A DNA stretch of 54,980 bases, from assembly GCA_017450025.1 (NCBI GenBank), contig JAFSYJ010000011.1:1-54980 (forward strand), given 5' to 3'. The notes beneath the pieces were generated by a model that was given only the letters and a program-made list of their open reading frames with translations, had not been told where the DNA came from and did no database searches. Made by a program: the position numbers and the translations under genes. Each line of letters opens with the position of its first letter. The first letter of the stretch is position 1. Of this stretch, positions 34,974-43,819 are shown piece by piece. This stretch comes from Clostridia bacterium (GTDB lineage Bacteria; Bacillota; Clostridia; UMGS1883; UMGS1540).

Positions 34974-35934
34974 GAAATTTTACAGACCGAAGGACGCGTC
35001 GTCGCTTTTCGGAGAATTTGACAAAAACTTAAAGCTCATAGAAAGCGAGCTGACAGTTCAGCTTATAACCCGCGATGATAACTTAAAAATCATAGGCGAT
35101 GAGGCAAATGTCGAAAAGGCGGAAAAAGCCCTTGCCAACATGGAAGCCACGCTTGAAAAAAACAGTTCACTGACAGAACAAGATGTGCGTTACGCTGTTT
35201 CCATGGCGGCTGACGGAGTAGAATACGACGCGTCAAAGCTTGGCGATAACTATATTTGCGTCACGGCAAGCGGCAAGCCCGTAAGAGCCAAAACGATGGG
35301 GCAAAAGGAGTATATCGACAGCGTGAGAAAGAACACGGTCGTATTTGGCATAGGGCCTGCCGGAACGGGTAAAACATACCTCGCAGTCGCTCTTGCAGTT
35401 GACGCGTTCAGAAAAAAACAGGTCAGCAAAATTATTTTGACACGACCTGCCGTTGAAGCCGGTGAGAAGCTCGGATTTCTCCCCGGTGACTTGCAGAATA
35501 AGGTTGACCCGTATTTAAGACCGCTTTACGATTCGCTCGGCGATATGCTCGGCACGGAGGGATACCAAAAATACTTTGAAAAGGGACTTATAGAGATAGC
35601 GCCGCTTGCATATATGCGCGGCAGAACGCTTGACGATGCGTTTATCATTCTTGATGAAGCCCAAAACACAACGCCGGAGCAAATGAAGATGTTTCTGACG
35701 AGAATAGGCTTTGGTTCAAAAGCACTGATAACGGGCGACATAACCCAGATAGATTTGCCCGACGGCAAGCGCTCGGGGCTTAAAGTCGCAATGAAAATAC
35801 TGAAAAACATTGAGGGACTTGATTTTGTGTACCTCACATCAAAGGATATTGTAAGACATCCGCTTGTGCAAAAGATAATAGATGCGTACGAAAAATTTGA
35901 GAATAACAAAGGTCCGGAAAGGAAAAAAAGATGA
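34966..35934 (+). CDS. phoH: PhoH family ATPase (YbeZ type)
   Basis: A 322-aa RNA-linked ATPase of the PhoH/YbeZ family. Walker A GIGPAGTGKTYLAVALAVDAF lies near residues 129-149 and Walker B AFIILDEAQNTTPEQMKMFLTR near residues 227-248; TRPAVEAGEKLGFLPGDLQNKVDPYLRPLYD between them is a strong family signature. The N-terminus is a small KH-like domain. It starts with GTG after GGAGGATTCA. In many bacteria it neighbours ybeY and works with it in RNA processing, as in this block. Confidence 0.93.
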   Translation: MTEKFYRPKDASSLFGEFDKNLKLIESELTVQLITRDDNLKIIGDEANVEKAEKALANMEATLEKNSSLTEQDVRYAVSMAADGVEYDASKLGDNYICVTASGKPVRAKTMGQKEYIDSVRKNTVVFGIGPAGTGKTYLAVALAVDAFRKKQVSKIILTRPAVEAGEKLGFLPGDLQNKVDPYLRPLYDSLGDMLGTEGYQKYFEKGLIEIAPLAYMRGRTLDDAFIILDEAQNTTPEQMKMFLTRIGFGSKALITGDITQIDLPDGKRSGLKVAMKILKNIEGLDFVYLTSKDIVRHPLVQKIIDAYEKFENNKGPERKKR

Positions 35935-37901
35935 AAAAACATTTATATTTGGTTATAGTTGCAATATGCTATGTCCTAATAACCGTGATGCTCATAAAAG
36001 GCGTTGAGCCTGTAAAGTATGAGGTCACAGTAGGAGAAGCGTCGCCTGCCGATATTTATGCATCAAGAACAGTTGTCGATAAGGTGACTACCGAAAGGCA
36101 AAAAGATGAGGCAGAAGCTTCGGTCGCTTCACAGTATGAGCTCGACAATGCCGTTACGCAGCGCGCAGACCGCGACCTTGCAAATGTTTTTATCGGCATA
36201 GCGGAAGAACGGGCAAACCGTATATCGTCAGATAACCGCTATGTTATGCAAATTTCCGAAAGTGAATTTCAAAACTTCAGAAATGTTCTCACAAGCTTGC
36301 AGCAGGAAATCCTCAATAAAGGCGTTACATCAAAGCAAGATGCGCTGAACGAAATAAGCGAAACGCTCAAATCCCGTCTCGGCAGTGAAGAAGCCGCAAA
36401 CGCAGGCGTGGACATACTTAAAAACACGATTGCCGTCAATAAGGAATTCAGTCAGGAAAAAACCGACGCAGAGATACAGCGCGTGAGAAACGATGTTCCG
36501 AATGTAGTTTATAAAGAAAACCAGATAGTAGTGCGCAAGGGTGAAATCATAACAGAAGCCCAGTACGCGATACTGTCTGACTTGGGGCTTATAAGCGGCG
36601 AGGGCGATACAAAGCTTGTCAGAATCCTCGGCTCTGTTTTGTTTGTGCTTATGTGCTTTGTGATGACGGGTATATATTTTGCAAAAAGCCGTAACAGGGT
36701 CTTGTCGCAAAATAATTCAAAGGTAATAACAGCGATAGTTGCAGCATTTACCGTACAGACGCTTTATATATGTATTTACAGTCAGGTCGATTATTATATA
36801 CTGCCTGTGTCAATATGCGCCGTTCTTATTGCAATTTTGCTCAATGTCAAATTTGCGATATTTCTTAACGCAATCATTGCTGCGGTGGCGTCAGTTGCCG
36901 TCGGCGCAAATATATACTATATGTGTGCAATTATAATAACAGGCACAATAGGAGCATACCTTTTCAGCAATATCACAATGAGAAAAAAGCTTGTATTTTC
37001 GTCGATGCTGTTTTGTCTCTATAACGGTGCCGTTATAGGTATCGTAGGACTTTTGGAAGGCATCGAGGTAATGGGAATTTTGCGCCATACATTATTTGGA
37101 ATGTTGAGCGCGTTTATAACCTCGGTGTTTGTTTTGGGAACTCTGCCGTTTTGGGAAACGGTATTCGATATAAATACGCCATTCAGACTTGTTGAGCTGA
37201 CAAACCCAAATCAGCCGCTTTTAAAAAGGCTTCTTGTTGAAGCACCCGGTACATACCATCATAGCCTTATGGTTGGCAACCTTGCTGAAGCAGCCTGCGA
37301 AGCCGTTGGCGGAAACGATTTGCTTGCAAGAGCGGGAGCGTATTATCACGATATAGGCAAGCTTTATAATCCGGATATGTTTTCTGAAAACCAGTATCTC
37401 ATAAATCCGCACGATTCATTGATGCCTTCCGAAAGCGTTAAGTATATAACAGAGCATGTTAAAGAGGGTGTCAGACTTGCCGGACAGTACAAGCTGCCGA
37501 GTGCTATAAAAAATATGATATATTCGCATCACGGCAATACAAAGGTCAGCTATTTTTACGAAAAGGCAAAGGAGGCAGGTCTTAATATTGACGAAGAAGA
37601 TTTCCGCTATCACGCGCCAAAGCCGAGGACAAAGGAAGAAGCTATCGTTATGCTTTCGGATTCTGTTGAAGCGTCGGTGCGTTCGCTTGATGTCAAATCA
37701 GAAGATGAAATATGCAAGATGATAAGCAAAGTGGTAAACGGAAAAATCTATGACGGACAGCTTTCGGGCTCCGACCTGACATTCTGGGAAATAACAGAAA
37801 TTGAAAACGCATTTTTAAAGGTTTTCAGCGGATATTTTCATTCGAGGGTGCAGTATCCCGAACAAAAGGAGAAAACAAATGAAAATACTGATAACAAATA
37901 G
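35931..37901 (+). CDS. 7TM-HD phosphohydrolase (PgpH-like c-di-AMP phosphodiesterase)
   Basis: A 656-aa membrane protein. An N-terminal helix (YLVIVAICYVLITVMLI) is followed by an extracellular 7TMR-HDED domain (residues about 30-215), then seven membrane helices to about residue 410, then a cytoplasmic HD domain. HD residues are visible: APGTYHHSLMVGNLAEAACEAV, AGAYYHDIGKLYNP (the HD pair) and NMIYSHHGNTKVSY, then VMLSDSVEASVRSL. Homologues such as PgpH hydrolyse cyclic di-AMP. Bacillus yqfF occupies the same gene position. Overlaps phoH (ATGA) and ybeY. Confidence 0.92.
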   Translation: MKKHLYLVIVAICYVLITVMLIKGVEPVKYEVTVGEASPADIYASRTVVDKVTTERQKDEAEASVASQYELDNAVTQRADRDLANVFIGIAEERANRISSDNRYVMQISESEFQNFRNVLTSLQQEILNKGVTSKQDALNEISETLKSRLGSEEAANAGVDILKNTIAVNKEFSQEKTDAEIQRVRNDVPNVVYKENQIVVRKGEIITEAQYAILSDLGLISGEGDTKLVRILGSVLFVLMCFVMTGIYFAKSRNRVLSQNNSKVITAIVAAFTVQTLYICIYSQVDYYILPVSICAVLIAILLNVKFAIFLNAIIAAVASVAVGANIYYMCAIIITGTIGAYLFSNITMRKKLVFSSMLFCLYNGAVIGIVGLLEGIEVMGILRHTLFGMLSAFITSVFVLGTLPFWETVFDINTPFRLVELTNPNQPLLKRLLVEAPGTYHHSLMVGNLAEAACEAVGGNDLLARAGAYYHDIGKLYNPDMFSENQYLINPHDSLMPSESVKYITEHVKEGVRLAGQYKLPSAIKNMIYSHHGNTKVSYFYEKAKEAGLNIDEEDFRYHAPKPRTKEEAIVMLSDSVEASVRSLDVKSEDEICKMISKVVNGKIYDGQLSGSDLTFWEITEIENAFLKVFSGYFHSRVQYPEQKEKTNENTDNK

Positions 37902-38367
37902 GCAAAAACGGCTTGAATTTACCGCGGAATACCGCGCGCTTATAAAAAAGGCCGTAAGATATGTTATAGAGCATAGCAAAATGAGCGGCGATTACGAAAT
38001 TTCGGTGACGATAACGGATAACGGCAAAATAAAAGAAATAAACCGCGAATTCCGCGATATAGACAAAGAAACCGATGTGCTGTCGTTTCCGATGCTTGAA
38101 TTTTCGGAGCCGGAAGTTCCTTTTGAGGAGGAAGAAGCCGAAGCGGATATGCCTCTCGGAGATATAGTAATATCTCTTGAAAAAGCGGCGTCGCAGGCGG
38201 CGGAATACGGCCACGGCACAGAACGCGAGATAGCATATCTGACCGTTCATTCAATGCTTCATCTTCTCGGCTATGACCATATGGAAGATGAGGACAGGCT
38301 GAAGATGCGCGCGCGTGAAAAACAGATTATGAAAGGGCTTGGTTTGGAGGAAGCATATGACAAATGA
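37879..38367 (+). CDS. ybeY: Endoribonuclease YbeY
   Basis: Zinc-dependent endoribonuclease for 16S rRNA 3' maturation and ribosome quality control. The 162-aa protein has the metal motif HSMLHLLGYDHMEDED (H-X3-H-X5-H) near residues 117-132 and the conserved NREFRDIDKETDVLSFPM. An acidic insertion (EEEEAEADMP) precedes LGDIVISLEKA. The ATG lies within the end of the HD gene, with AAAGGAG upstream. Confidence 0.95.
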   Translation: MKILITNRQKRLEFTAEYRALIKKAVRYVIEHSKMSGDYEISVTITDNGKIKEINREFRDIDKETDVLSFPMLEFSEPEVPFEEEEAEADMPLGDIVISLEKAASQAAEYGHGTEREIAYLTVHSMLHLLGYDHMEDEDRLKMRAREKQIMKGLGLEEAYDK

Positions 38368-39250
38368 GTTTAAATCGGCATTTATTGCTATGGTAGGACG
38401 CGCAAATGTCGGCAAATCTACTCTTATGAATAAAATAACGGGTGAAAAAATATCAATAATCTCAAATAAACCGCAGACAACCCGTAACAAAATCCTGTCT
38501 ATACTTAACGAAGAAGACTACCAAATAATTTTTGTGGACACGCCCGGCGTTCACCGCTCAAAGACAAAGCTCGGCGACTATATGAATAATGTCGCTTTGG
38601 GTACTATCGGAGAGGTTGACGCGGCAATATTGGTCGTTGATGCGCAAAAAGGCTTTGGCATACCCGAGACAAAAATCACTGATGAGCTCAAGACAAAGCA
38701 AATCCCCACGGTGCTTGTAATAAATAAAATTGATTTGATAAAGAAGGAAAAAATTTTGCCGCTCATAGCGGATATGAGCGATAAAATGGAGTTTGAGGAT
38801 ATAATCCCCGTAAGCGCAATGCATAACGACGGGGTAGAAACGGTCAAAGAGGAGATAATGAAGTTCCTTATCCCCGGACCTGCATTTTATCCGCAGGACG
38901 CAATAACAGACAAGACCGAGCGCGAAATTGCAGCCGAAATAATACGCGAAAAGCTGCTCCGCCTTCTTGACGAGGAAATCCCACACGGAACGGCGGTTGA
39001 GGTTTTTCAGATGAAGGAAAAAAACAAAGTCGTTTCGATAAGCGCAAATATATACTGCGAAAAGGCTTCGCATAAGTCGATTATAATCGGCAAGGGCGGC
39101 GCGATGCTCAAAAAAATCGGCTCATATGCAAGACAGGATCTTGAGGAATTCCTCGGCAAAAAGGTATATCTTTCGCTGTGGGTAAAGGTAAAAGACGATT
39201 GGAGAAACGACAATTTTACATTAAAGGATTTTGGATTTACAGATAAATAA
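38357..39250 (+). CDS. era: GTPase Era
   Basis: Ribosome assembly GTPase that binds 16S rRNA. About 297 aa. G1 GRANVGKSTLMN, G2 SNKPQTTRNK, G3 DTPGVHRSK, G4 NKIDLIKKE, G5 VSAMHNDG, and the C-terminal KH domain with IIIGKGGAMLKKIGSYARQDLEEFLG are intact. I choose the ATG at 38357 (GGAGG 7 bases upstream); a longer frame from 38339 begins before that ribosome site. Overlaps ybeY by 11 bases. Unlike Bacillus, dgkA and cdd are missing between ybeY and era. Confidence 0.95.
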   Translation: MTNEFKSAFIAMVGRANVGKSTLMNKITGEKISIISNKPQTTRNKILSILNEEDYQIIFVDTPGVHRSKTKLGDYMNNVALGTIGEVDAAILVVDAQKGFGIPETKITDELKTKQIPTVLVINKIDLIKKEKILPLIADMSDKMEFEDIIPVSAMHNDGVETVKEEIMKFLIPGPAFYPQDAITDKTEREIAAEIIREKLLRLLDEEIPHGTAVEVFQMKEKNKVVSISANIYCEKASHKSIIIGKGGAMLKKIGSYARQDLEEFLGKKVYLSLWVKVKDDWRNDNFTLKDFGFTDK

Positions 39251-39342
39251 CAGCTATCAAAAAGGCTTGTTATAAATTCCCATTTATATTTTGTATCAGC
39301 AGTAGAAAAAATAAAATCAACAACATTTCTCAGGAGGGCATT

Positions 39343-39489
39343 ATGGATTTTTGGTGGGAATTTTTTAACAAGACAGGCAGTCTTGATGCATATATAATAT
39401 ACAAGGAAGAAGAAAGGGAAACAAAAAATGGAGCCCATAAAGACAACGGGAATAGTCGTGCACTCGACAACAGTGGGCGACTACAATAA
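39343..39489 (+). CDS. yqzL: YqzL-like microprotein
   Basis: A 48-codon gene with a very strong AGGAGGG site 5 bases before its ATG. The predicted protein starts MDFWWEFFNKTGSLDAYIIYKE, i.e. the YqzL pattern of an aromatic N-terminus followed by TG-(S/N)-(L/I/V)-(D/E)-XY and a charged KE-rich tail. Position between era and recO is the same as Bacillus yqzL. Function of the family is unknown. Its last 62 bases overlap the start of recO in another reading frame, so the final 19 or so residues are constrained by recO. Confidence 0.8.
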   Translation: MDFWWEFFNKTGSLDAYIIYKEEERETKNGAHKDNGNSRALDNSGRLQ

Positions 39490-40156
39490 AATGCTTACCG
39501 TGTTGAGCGCCGACTTTGGCAGAATAAGCGTGTGGGCAAAAGGTGCCAAAAGCCAGAAGCACGACGCACATTCGTCGATGGCGCTGCTCAGTTACAGCGA
39601 ATTTGTACTACTGCCAAAGGGCGATGTTTATACGCTTTCTTCCGCAACGCTTAAAGAAAGCTTTTACGGTCTTCGCAATTCTCTTGAGGAGCTCGCCTAC
39701 GCTATGTATTTTGCGTCGTTTGCGGATACTGTTGCGCCGCAAGGAATGGAAGCAGGAGAGATTTTAAGACTTCTTCTTAATTCCCTGTATTTTCTTGAAA
39801 AAAACCTTAAGGAAAAAGAAGATTTAAGGCTTATGTTTGAGCTTTTTGCATTGACTGTTGAGGGCTACGCGCCCACCTTTGACGCTTGCAGCGAATGCGG
39901 GAACGAAGCTGCTCTGTGGTTTGATGTGCAAAGCGGAGGCGTAGTGTGTGATTCTTGCAGAACACAAAGCTCACGCAAAATTTCAGACGCGGCGCGGCAG
40001 CTTATGAATTTTTACACCTCGTCGTCACTCAAGGACGCACTTTATTTTAAAGCCGATCCTGACGCCGTGCGCGAAGGAACAAAGCTGTGTGAAGAATTTA
40101 TCAAGATACACATAGGACATATTTCGGCACTTGATTACTTAAAAAGCGTTATATAA
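39428..40156 (+). CDS. recO: DNA repair protein RecO
   Basis: Recombination mediator that helps RecR load RecA onto SSB-coated DNA. The 242-aa protein has the N-terminal OB fold (TTGIVVHSTTVGDYNKMLTVLSADFGRISVWAKGAK), a helical centre, and a zinc-binding loop CSECGNEAALWFD with VVCDSC. The ATG follows AAAGGG by 8 bases inside yqzL. End of the ribosome/repair block shared with Bacillus. Confidence 0.94.
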   Translation: MEPIKTTGIVVHSTTVGDYNKMLTVLSADFGRISVWAKGAKSQKHDAHSSMALLSYSEFVLLPKGDVYTLSSATLKESFYGLRNSLEELAYAMYFASFADTVAPQGMEAGEILRLLLNSLYFLEKNLKEKEDLRLMFELFALTVEGYAPTFDACSECGNEAALWFDVQSGGVVCDSCRTQSSRKISDAARQLMNFYTSSSLKDALYFKADPDAVREGTKLCEEFIKIHIGHISALDYLKSVI

Positions 40157-40173
40157 ATTCAGAGGGTGGTAAA

Positions 40174-41892
40174 TTGGAAAAAAAGGCAAAATCATTTATT
40201 AAAGGTGCGCTGATTTTAGGTATCGCAAATCTCATAGTCAAGCTCATAGGAGCGGGATTTAAAATACCTCTCATCAACATTATAGGCGATGAGGGCAGCG
40301 GATATTTTAATATAGCATATCAGATATATACATTTATGTTCATAGTGGCGACGGCAGGCTTCCCTGTTGCAATATCCAAGATGGTTTCAGAAAGTATGGC
40401 TCGCGGCTGTAATAATGAAGCACGCAAAGTTTTTTCGGTTGCGCTCAGATTTCTTGTCTGCGTCGGATTTGCCGGTAGCCTTATTCTTTATTTCTTTGCG
40501 GATAAGCTTGCGGCACTTGTACATATTCCCGATGCGGAAGCCGGAATAAGAGTAATTGCGCCGGCGGTATTGTTTGTTGCGATTTCGTCTGCTTTCAGAG
40601 GATATTTTCAGGGCAGACAGAATATGTACCCCACCGCATTCAGCGAGGTCGTAGAGTCATCAGGCAAAATGATAATAGGTCTTTTGGGAGCGTCATTTTT
40701 TATGGGAATGGCGATTGACCCAAATATAAAAGGCTTTGTCGATATTGCGGCAAGGACAGTTTCAGACCAGAATACGCGTACAGTGCTTGCATCGACGGGC
40801 GCAATATTCGGTGTAACGGCAGGAACGCTGCTTTCCGCGCTATTGTTGTCCGTAATATATTTTTTCACACGCAAACGGCGAGAGGTGTCGCTTGATGTTC
40901 CGCACGGCAATAGGACTATTTTGAAGTCGCTTGTCAGAATTGCCGTTCCGATAACGATAGGCGCGTCTGTTTCAAGCCTCACCACACTTATTGATATGAT
41001 GACAATAAGCCGCAGACTTGTTGTGCGCCCTGTAGTGCTTGATAAATATGCGTTTCTGTTTCGGGAGGGAACAGAGTTTTTTGAAAAGGCGATTGAAGGC
41101 GGCTGGCATGGTATTACGCTCCTGACACATAAAGCTACTATGCTTTACGGAATGTATACAGGCAAAGCACTGACGATGTTTAATCTGCCGCTGACGCTGA
41201 TTGTGGCACTCGGTACAAGTGTTGTGCCTGCAATTGCTGCTGCCGTTGCCAAGAACAGCAAACAGGAGGCAAAAAAAATAACAGAAAACACATTGCATAT
41301 AGCGATGCTTTTTGCCGCACCTTGCTCGATAGGCTTGGCTGTTTTGTCGCAGGAAATATTAAACCTCCTGTTCGGTACTTATGACGCACACTCTGTGCTC
41401 ACCGTACTTTCAATGGCAATTATACCTGTTGCTCTCGTTCAGGTGTCAAACTCTATACTTCAGGCATACGGCAAGGTATATAAGCCTGTTGTTCATATGA
41501 TAATCGGCGGAATCATCAAGGCGCTCATCAACTTTTTCTGTATTCCGTACCTCGGAATAGACGGCGCACCGGTCGGAACTTGCATCTGCTACCTGATAAT
41601 TGCAATTCTGAATATAATTTCTATCGTAAAGGCGTCGGGAATCCGTTTCAGATGGATAAAATGCGTAATAAAGCCTGTCGCCGCGGCTGTGATTATGGGC
41701 ATAGCGGGCTTTGCAATAGCAAAGGTACTTCCGATGGGCAGAATTATGTGTATTGCTGAAATAGCCGTTTGCGCCTTTATTTACGCGCTTGCTGTCCTGC
41801 TGGTTAAAGCTGTTGACGCCGAGGACATCAAATCTCTACCAAAAGGTGAAAAAATCGCGGCAATACTTCAAAAAAGAGGAATTATCAGATAA
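40174..41892 (+). CDS. SpoVB/MurJ-type lipid flippase (MOP superfamily)
   Basis: A 572-aa membrane protein with about 14 helices. It starts LILGIANLIVKLIGAGFKIPLINIIGDEGSGYFNIAYQIYTF, the signature of the SpoVB/polysaccharide-transport group that moves lipid-linked glycans across the membrane; SpoVB acts in spore cortex synthesis. GVPVAISKMVSE-like AGFPVAISKMVSESMA and RGYFQGRQNMYPTAFSEVVE are also typical. It starts with TTG after GAGGGTGGT. Multiple paralogues are usual in Clostridia, so a vegetative role is possible. Followed by mazG, as in Bacillus where spoVB precedes yabN. Confidence 0.87.
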   Translation: MEKKAKSFIKGALILGIANLIVKLIGAGFKIPLINIIGDEGSGYFNIAYQIYTFMFIVATAGFPVAISKMVSESMARGCNNEARKVFSVALRFLVCVGFAGSLILYFFADKLAALVHIPDAEAGIRVIAPAVLFVAISSAFRGYFQGRQNMYPTAFSEVVESSGKMIIGLLGASFFMGMAIDPNIKGFVDIAARTVSDQNTRTVLASTGAIFGVTAGTLLSALLLSVIYFFTRKRREVSLDVPHGNRTILKSLVRIAVPITIGASVSSLTTLIDMMTISRRLVVRPVVLDKYAFLFREGTEFFEKAIEGGWHGITLLTHKATMLYGMYTGKALTMFNLPLTLIVALGTSVVPAIAAAVAKNSKQEAKKITENTLHIAMLFAAPCSIGLAVLSQEILNLLFGTYDAHSVLTVLSMAIIPVALVQVSNSILQAYGKVYKPVVHMIIGGIIKALINFFCIPYLGIDGAPVGTCICYLIIAILNIISIVKASGIRFRWIKCVIKPVAAAVIMGIAGFAIAKVLPMGRIMCIAEIAVCAFIYALAVLLVKAVDAEDIKSLPKGEKIAAILQKRGIIR

Positions 41893-41905
41893 CAAAGGAG
41901 AAATT

Positions 41906-42673
41906 ATGGAAAAGTACAGTTTTGACGATTTGTGTAAGATTATTGAAAAGCTGCGAGCTCCCGGAGGTTGCCCGTGGGACGCGGAGCAAACGCACGAAAG
42001 TATAAAAAAGTGTATGGTTGAAGAAGCTTATGAGGCGGTTGAAGCTATCGAAAGCGGTGATATGACAAAGGTTTATGACGAGCTTGGAGATTTGCTGTTG
42101 CAGGTTGTTATGCACGCTCAAATCGCAAAAGAAAACGGCGAATTTGATATAGCCGATGTTACAAATGCCGTTAGTACAAAGATGATTCGCCGCCATCCCC
42201 ATGTTTTCGGCACAACACAGGTCAACGGCTCGGAAGAAGTTCTGGATAATTGGGAAAAGATAAAAAAAGTTGAAAAGGGCGAAAGTAAAACCTCGGAAGG
42301 GCTTGATTCGGTAGCGCACTCTCTGCCTGCTTTGATACGCGCACAAAAGGTGCAGAAAAAGGCGTCCAAGGCCGGATTTGATTGGGAGGATATAGGCGGC
42401 GCGATAGATAAAATAAAAGAGGAGACAGCGGAGTTTGAAGAAGCCGTCAAAAACGGCTCCAATACAGAGGAAGAATTGGGAGATCTGCTTTTTTCGGTTG
42501 TTAACGCCGCGAGATTTGCAAAGGTCGATTCGGAAGAAGCACTCACTCAGTCAACAAGAAAATTCATTAAACGCTTTGCAAAGATGGAGGACGAAGTTTT
42601 AAAAAGCGGCAAAAGGCTTGAAGACCTCTCGCTTGATGAAATGGATATGATATGGAATAAAATAAAGCATTGA
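41906..42673 (+). CDS. mazG: Nucleoside triphosphate pyrophosphohydrolase MazG
   Basis: Cleans non-canonical and excess NTPs by hydrolysis to NMP and pyrophosphate. About 255 aa with two MazG domains. In the first, LRAPGGCPWDAEQTHESIKKCMVEEAYEAVEAIE, then DELGDLLLQVVMHAQIA, shows the EEX2E and EX3D metal motifs. The second repeats this as IKEETAEFEEAVKN and EELGDLLFSVVNAARFA. The ATG at 41906 follows AAAGGAG. A terminator follows at 42690. Confidence 0.94.
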   Translation: MEKYSFDDLCKIIEKLRAPGGCPWDAEQTHESIKKCMVEEAYEAVEAIESGDMTKVYDELGDLLLQVVMHAQIAKENGEFDIADVTNAVSTKMIRRHPHVFGTTQVNGSEEVLDNWEKIKKVEKGESKTSEGLDSVAHSLPALIRAQKVQKKASKAGFDWEDIGGAIDKIKEETAEFEEAVKNGSNTEEELGDLLFSVVNAARFAKVDSEEALTQSTRKFIKRFAKMEDEVLKSGKRLEDLSLDEMDMIWNKIKH

Positions 42674-42689
42674 TTTATGCTTAAAGAAA

Positions 42690-42717
42690 CGGACTGCTTT
42701 CGGGCGGTCCGCTTTTT
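42690..42717 (+). terminator. Terminator after mazG
   Basis: CGGACTGC pairs with GCGGTCCG around TTTCGG and runs into CTTTTT. It ends the block that began at yqfC. Confidence 0.85.
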
Positions 42718-42740
42718 GTAACCCCTTCCATTACTTACAT

Positions 42741-42769
42741 TTGAATTCGGGGATACGGCAATGTATAAT
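42741..42769 (+). promoter_or_regulatory. Promoter of the LysM-CAP gene
   Basis: TTGAAT (42741-42746), 17 bases, perfect TATAAT (42764-42769). Confidence 0.7.
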
Positions 42770-42792
42770 AAAATGTGAAGGGAGGATTTACA

Positions 42793-43389
42793 ATGAAAAA
42801 AACAATAGTCTTAGTTCTGACATTCTGTATGCTGTTTATGGTGCCGGTGTCAGCCGCCTGCACACATACGGTAGTGTCCGGCGATACGCTCTGGAAAATA
42901 GCAGTCAGGTATAAAATCGGACTAAGCGAGATAATTTCGGCAAACAAAAGCCTCAAAAATCCCAACATAATCAATATAGGCGATAAAATTGAAGTGCCTT
43001 CTGTTGACGAAAGCGTTGATTCTTATGAAAGCGAGGTTATCCGACTTGTAAACGAGATACGCAAAAGCTACGGGCTCGGCGCGCTTACTGCAAACTGGGA
43101 ACTCAGCCGCGTTGCAAGGTACAAATCGCAGGATATGCACGATAATAAGTATTTTTCGCACACAAGTCCGACATACGGCACGCCGTTCAATATGATGAAA
43201 AGCTTTGGCATCACATACCGTACGGCAGGTGAAAATATCGCAATGGGTTACAGAACACCAAAGGCGGTAGTTGACGGTTGGATGAACTCAAGCGGGCACA
43301 GGGCAAATATACTGAACTCATCGTATAAACAGATAGGCGTCGGATATGTTGCCGACGGCAATTATTGGACGCAGATGTTTATAGGGTAA
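42793..43389 (+). CDS. LysM-CAP domain secreted protein
   Basis: A 198-aa exported protein. Signal peptide residues 1-21 (ends VSA), then a LysM domain (HTVVSGDTLWKIAVRYKIGLSEIISANKSLKNPNIINIGDKIEVP, residues about 24-68) that binds peptidoglycan or cortex glycan, then a CAP/SCP domain (residues about 80-198) with VNEIRKSYGLGALTANWELSRVARYKSQDM, YFSHTSPTYGTPFNMM, AGENIAMGY and NSSGHRANILN. This architecture is that of spore-wall proteins such as YkwD-like and SafA-linked proteins of Clostridia. Its enzymatic activity, if any, is unknown. Confidence 0.88.
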   Translation: MKKTIVLVLTFCMLFMVPVSAACTHTVVSGDTLWKIAVRYKIGLSEIISANKSLKNPNIINIGDKIEVPSVDESVDSYESEVIRLVNEIRKSYGLGALTANWELSRVARYKSQDMHDNKYFSHTSPTYGTPFNMMKSFGITYRTAGENIAMGYRTPKAVVDGWMNSSGHRANILNSSYKQIGVGYVADGNYWTQMFIG

Positions 43390-43470
43390 TTAAAATTATA
43401 AGATTGACTAAAATTCTATATAACTGTGCACTTAAAATTTGATTGCATCTTTATGTTTGCCAACTTAAAG

Positions 43471-43508
43471 GATGGGGGTTTGGTAAAAATCCCCATCTAA
43501 AATTTTTT
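43471..43508 (+). terminator. Terminator of the LysM-CAP gene
   Basis: GATGGGG (43471-43477) pairs with CCCCATC (43491-43497) and is followed by a T run at 43503-43508. Confidence 0.65.
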
Positions 43509-43518
43509 ACTTTATACA

Positions 43519-43547
43519 TTGACAATTTATGGAATTTATGGTAATAT
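43519..43547 (+). promoter_or_regulatory. Promoter of the AbrB-type regulator gene
   Basis: TTGACA (43519-43524), 17 bases, TAATAT (43542-43547). Confidence 0.75.
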
Positions 43548-43576
43548 ACATACAAATGCAAAAGAGGAGTGTTAGT

Positions 43577-43819
43577 ATGAAATCTACAGGTATTGTCAGA
43601 AAAGTTGACGAATTGGGGCGTATTACATTACCGGTCGAATTACGACGGATTTTGGCTATTGACATAAAAGATCCGCTGGAAATATATGTAGATGATGACA
43701 GCATTATCTTAAAAAAATATGTGCCAGCCTGCATATTTTGCGGCAACGCAAAAGACCTTTATAATTTCAGAGGCAAAAAGGTATGCCCCGAATGTATAAG
43801 CAGAATTAAACTCTCATAA
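43577..43819 (+). CDS. AbrB/SpoVT-type transition regulator with Cys-rich tail
   Basis: An 80-aa DNA-binding protein. The N-terminal swapped-hairpin AbrB domain is clear (STGIVRKVDELGRITLPVELRRIL, then DPLEIYVDDDSIILKKY). The C-terminus has two CxxC knuckles, CIFCGNAKDLYN and CPECISRIK, suggesting a small zinc ribbon. AbrB-type proteins control the shift to stationary phase or sporulation in Bacillota. The targets here are unknown. GAGGAG lies 7 bases before the ATG. Confidence 0.88.
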   Translation: MKSTGIVRKVDELGRITLPVELRRILAIDIKDPLEIYVDDDSIILKKYVPACIFCGNAKDLYNFRGKKVCPECISRIKLS

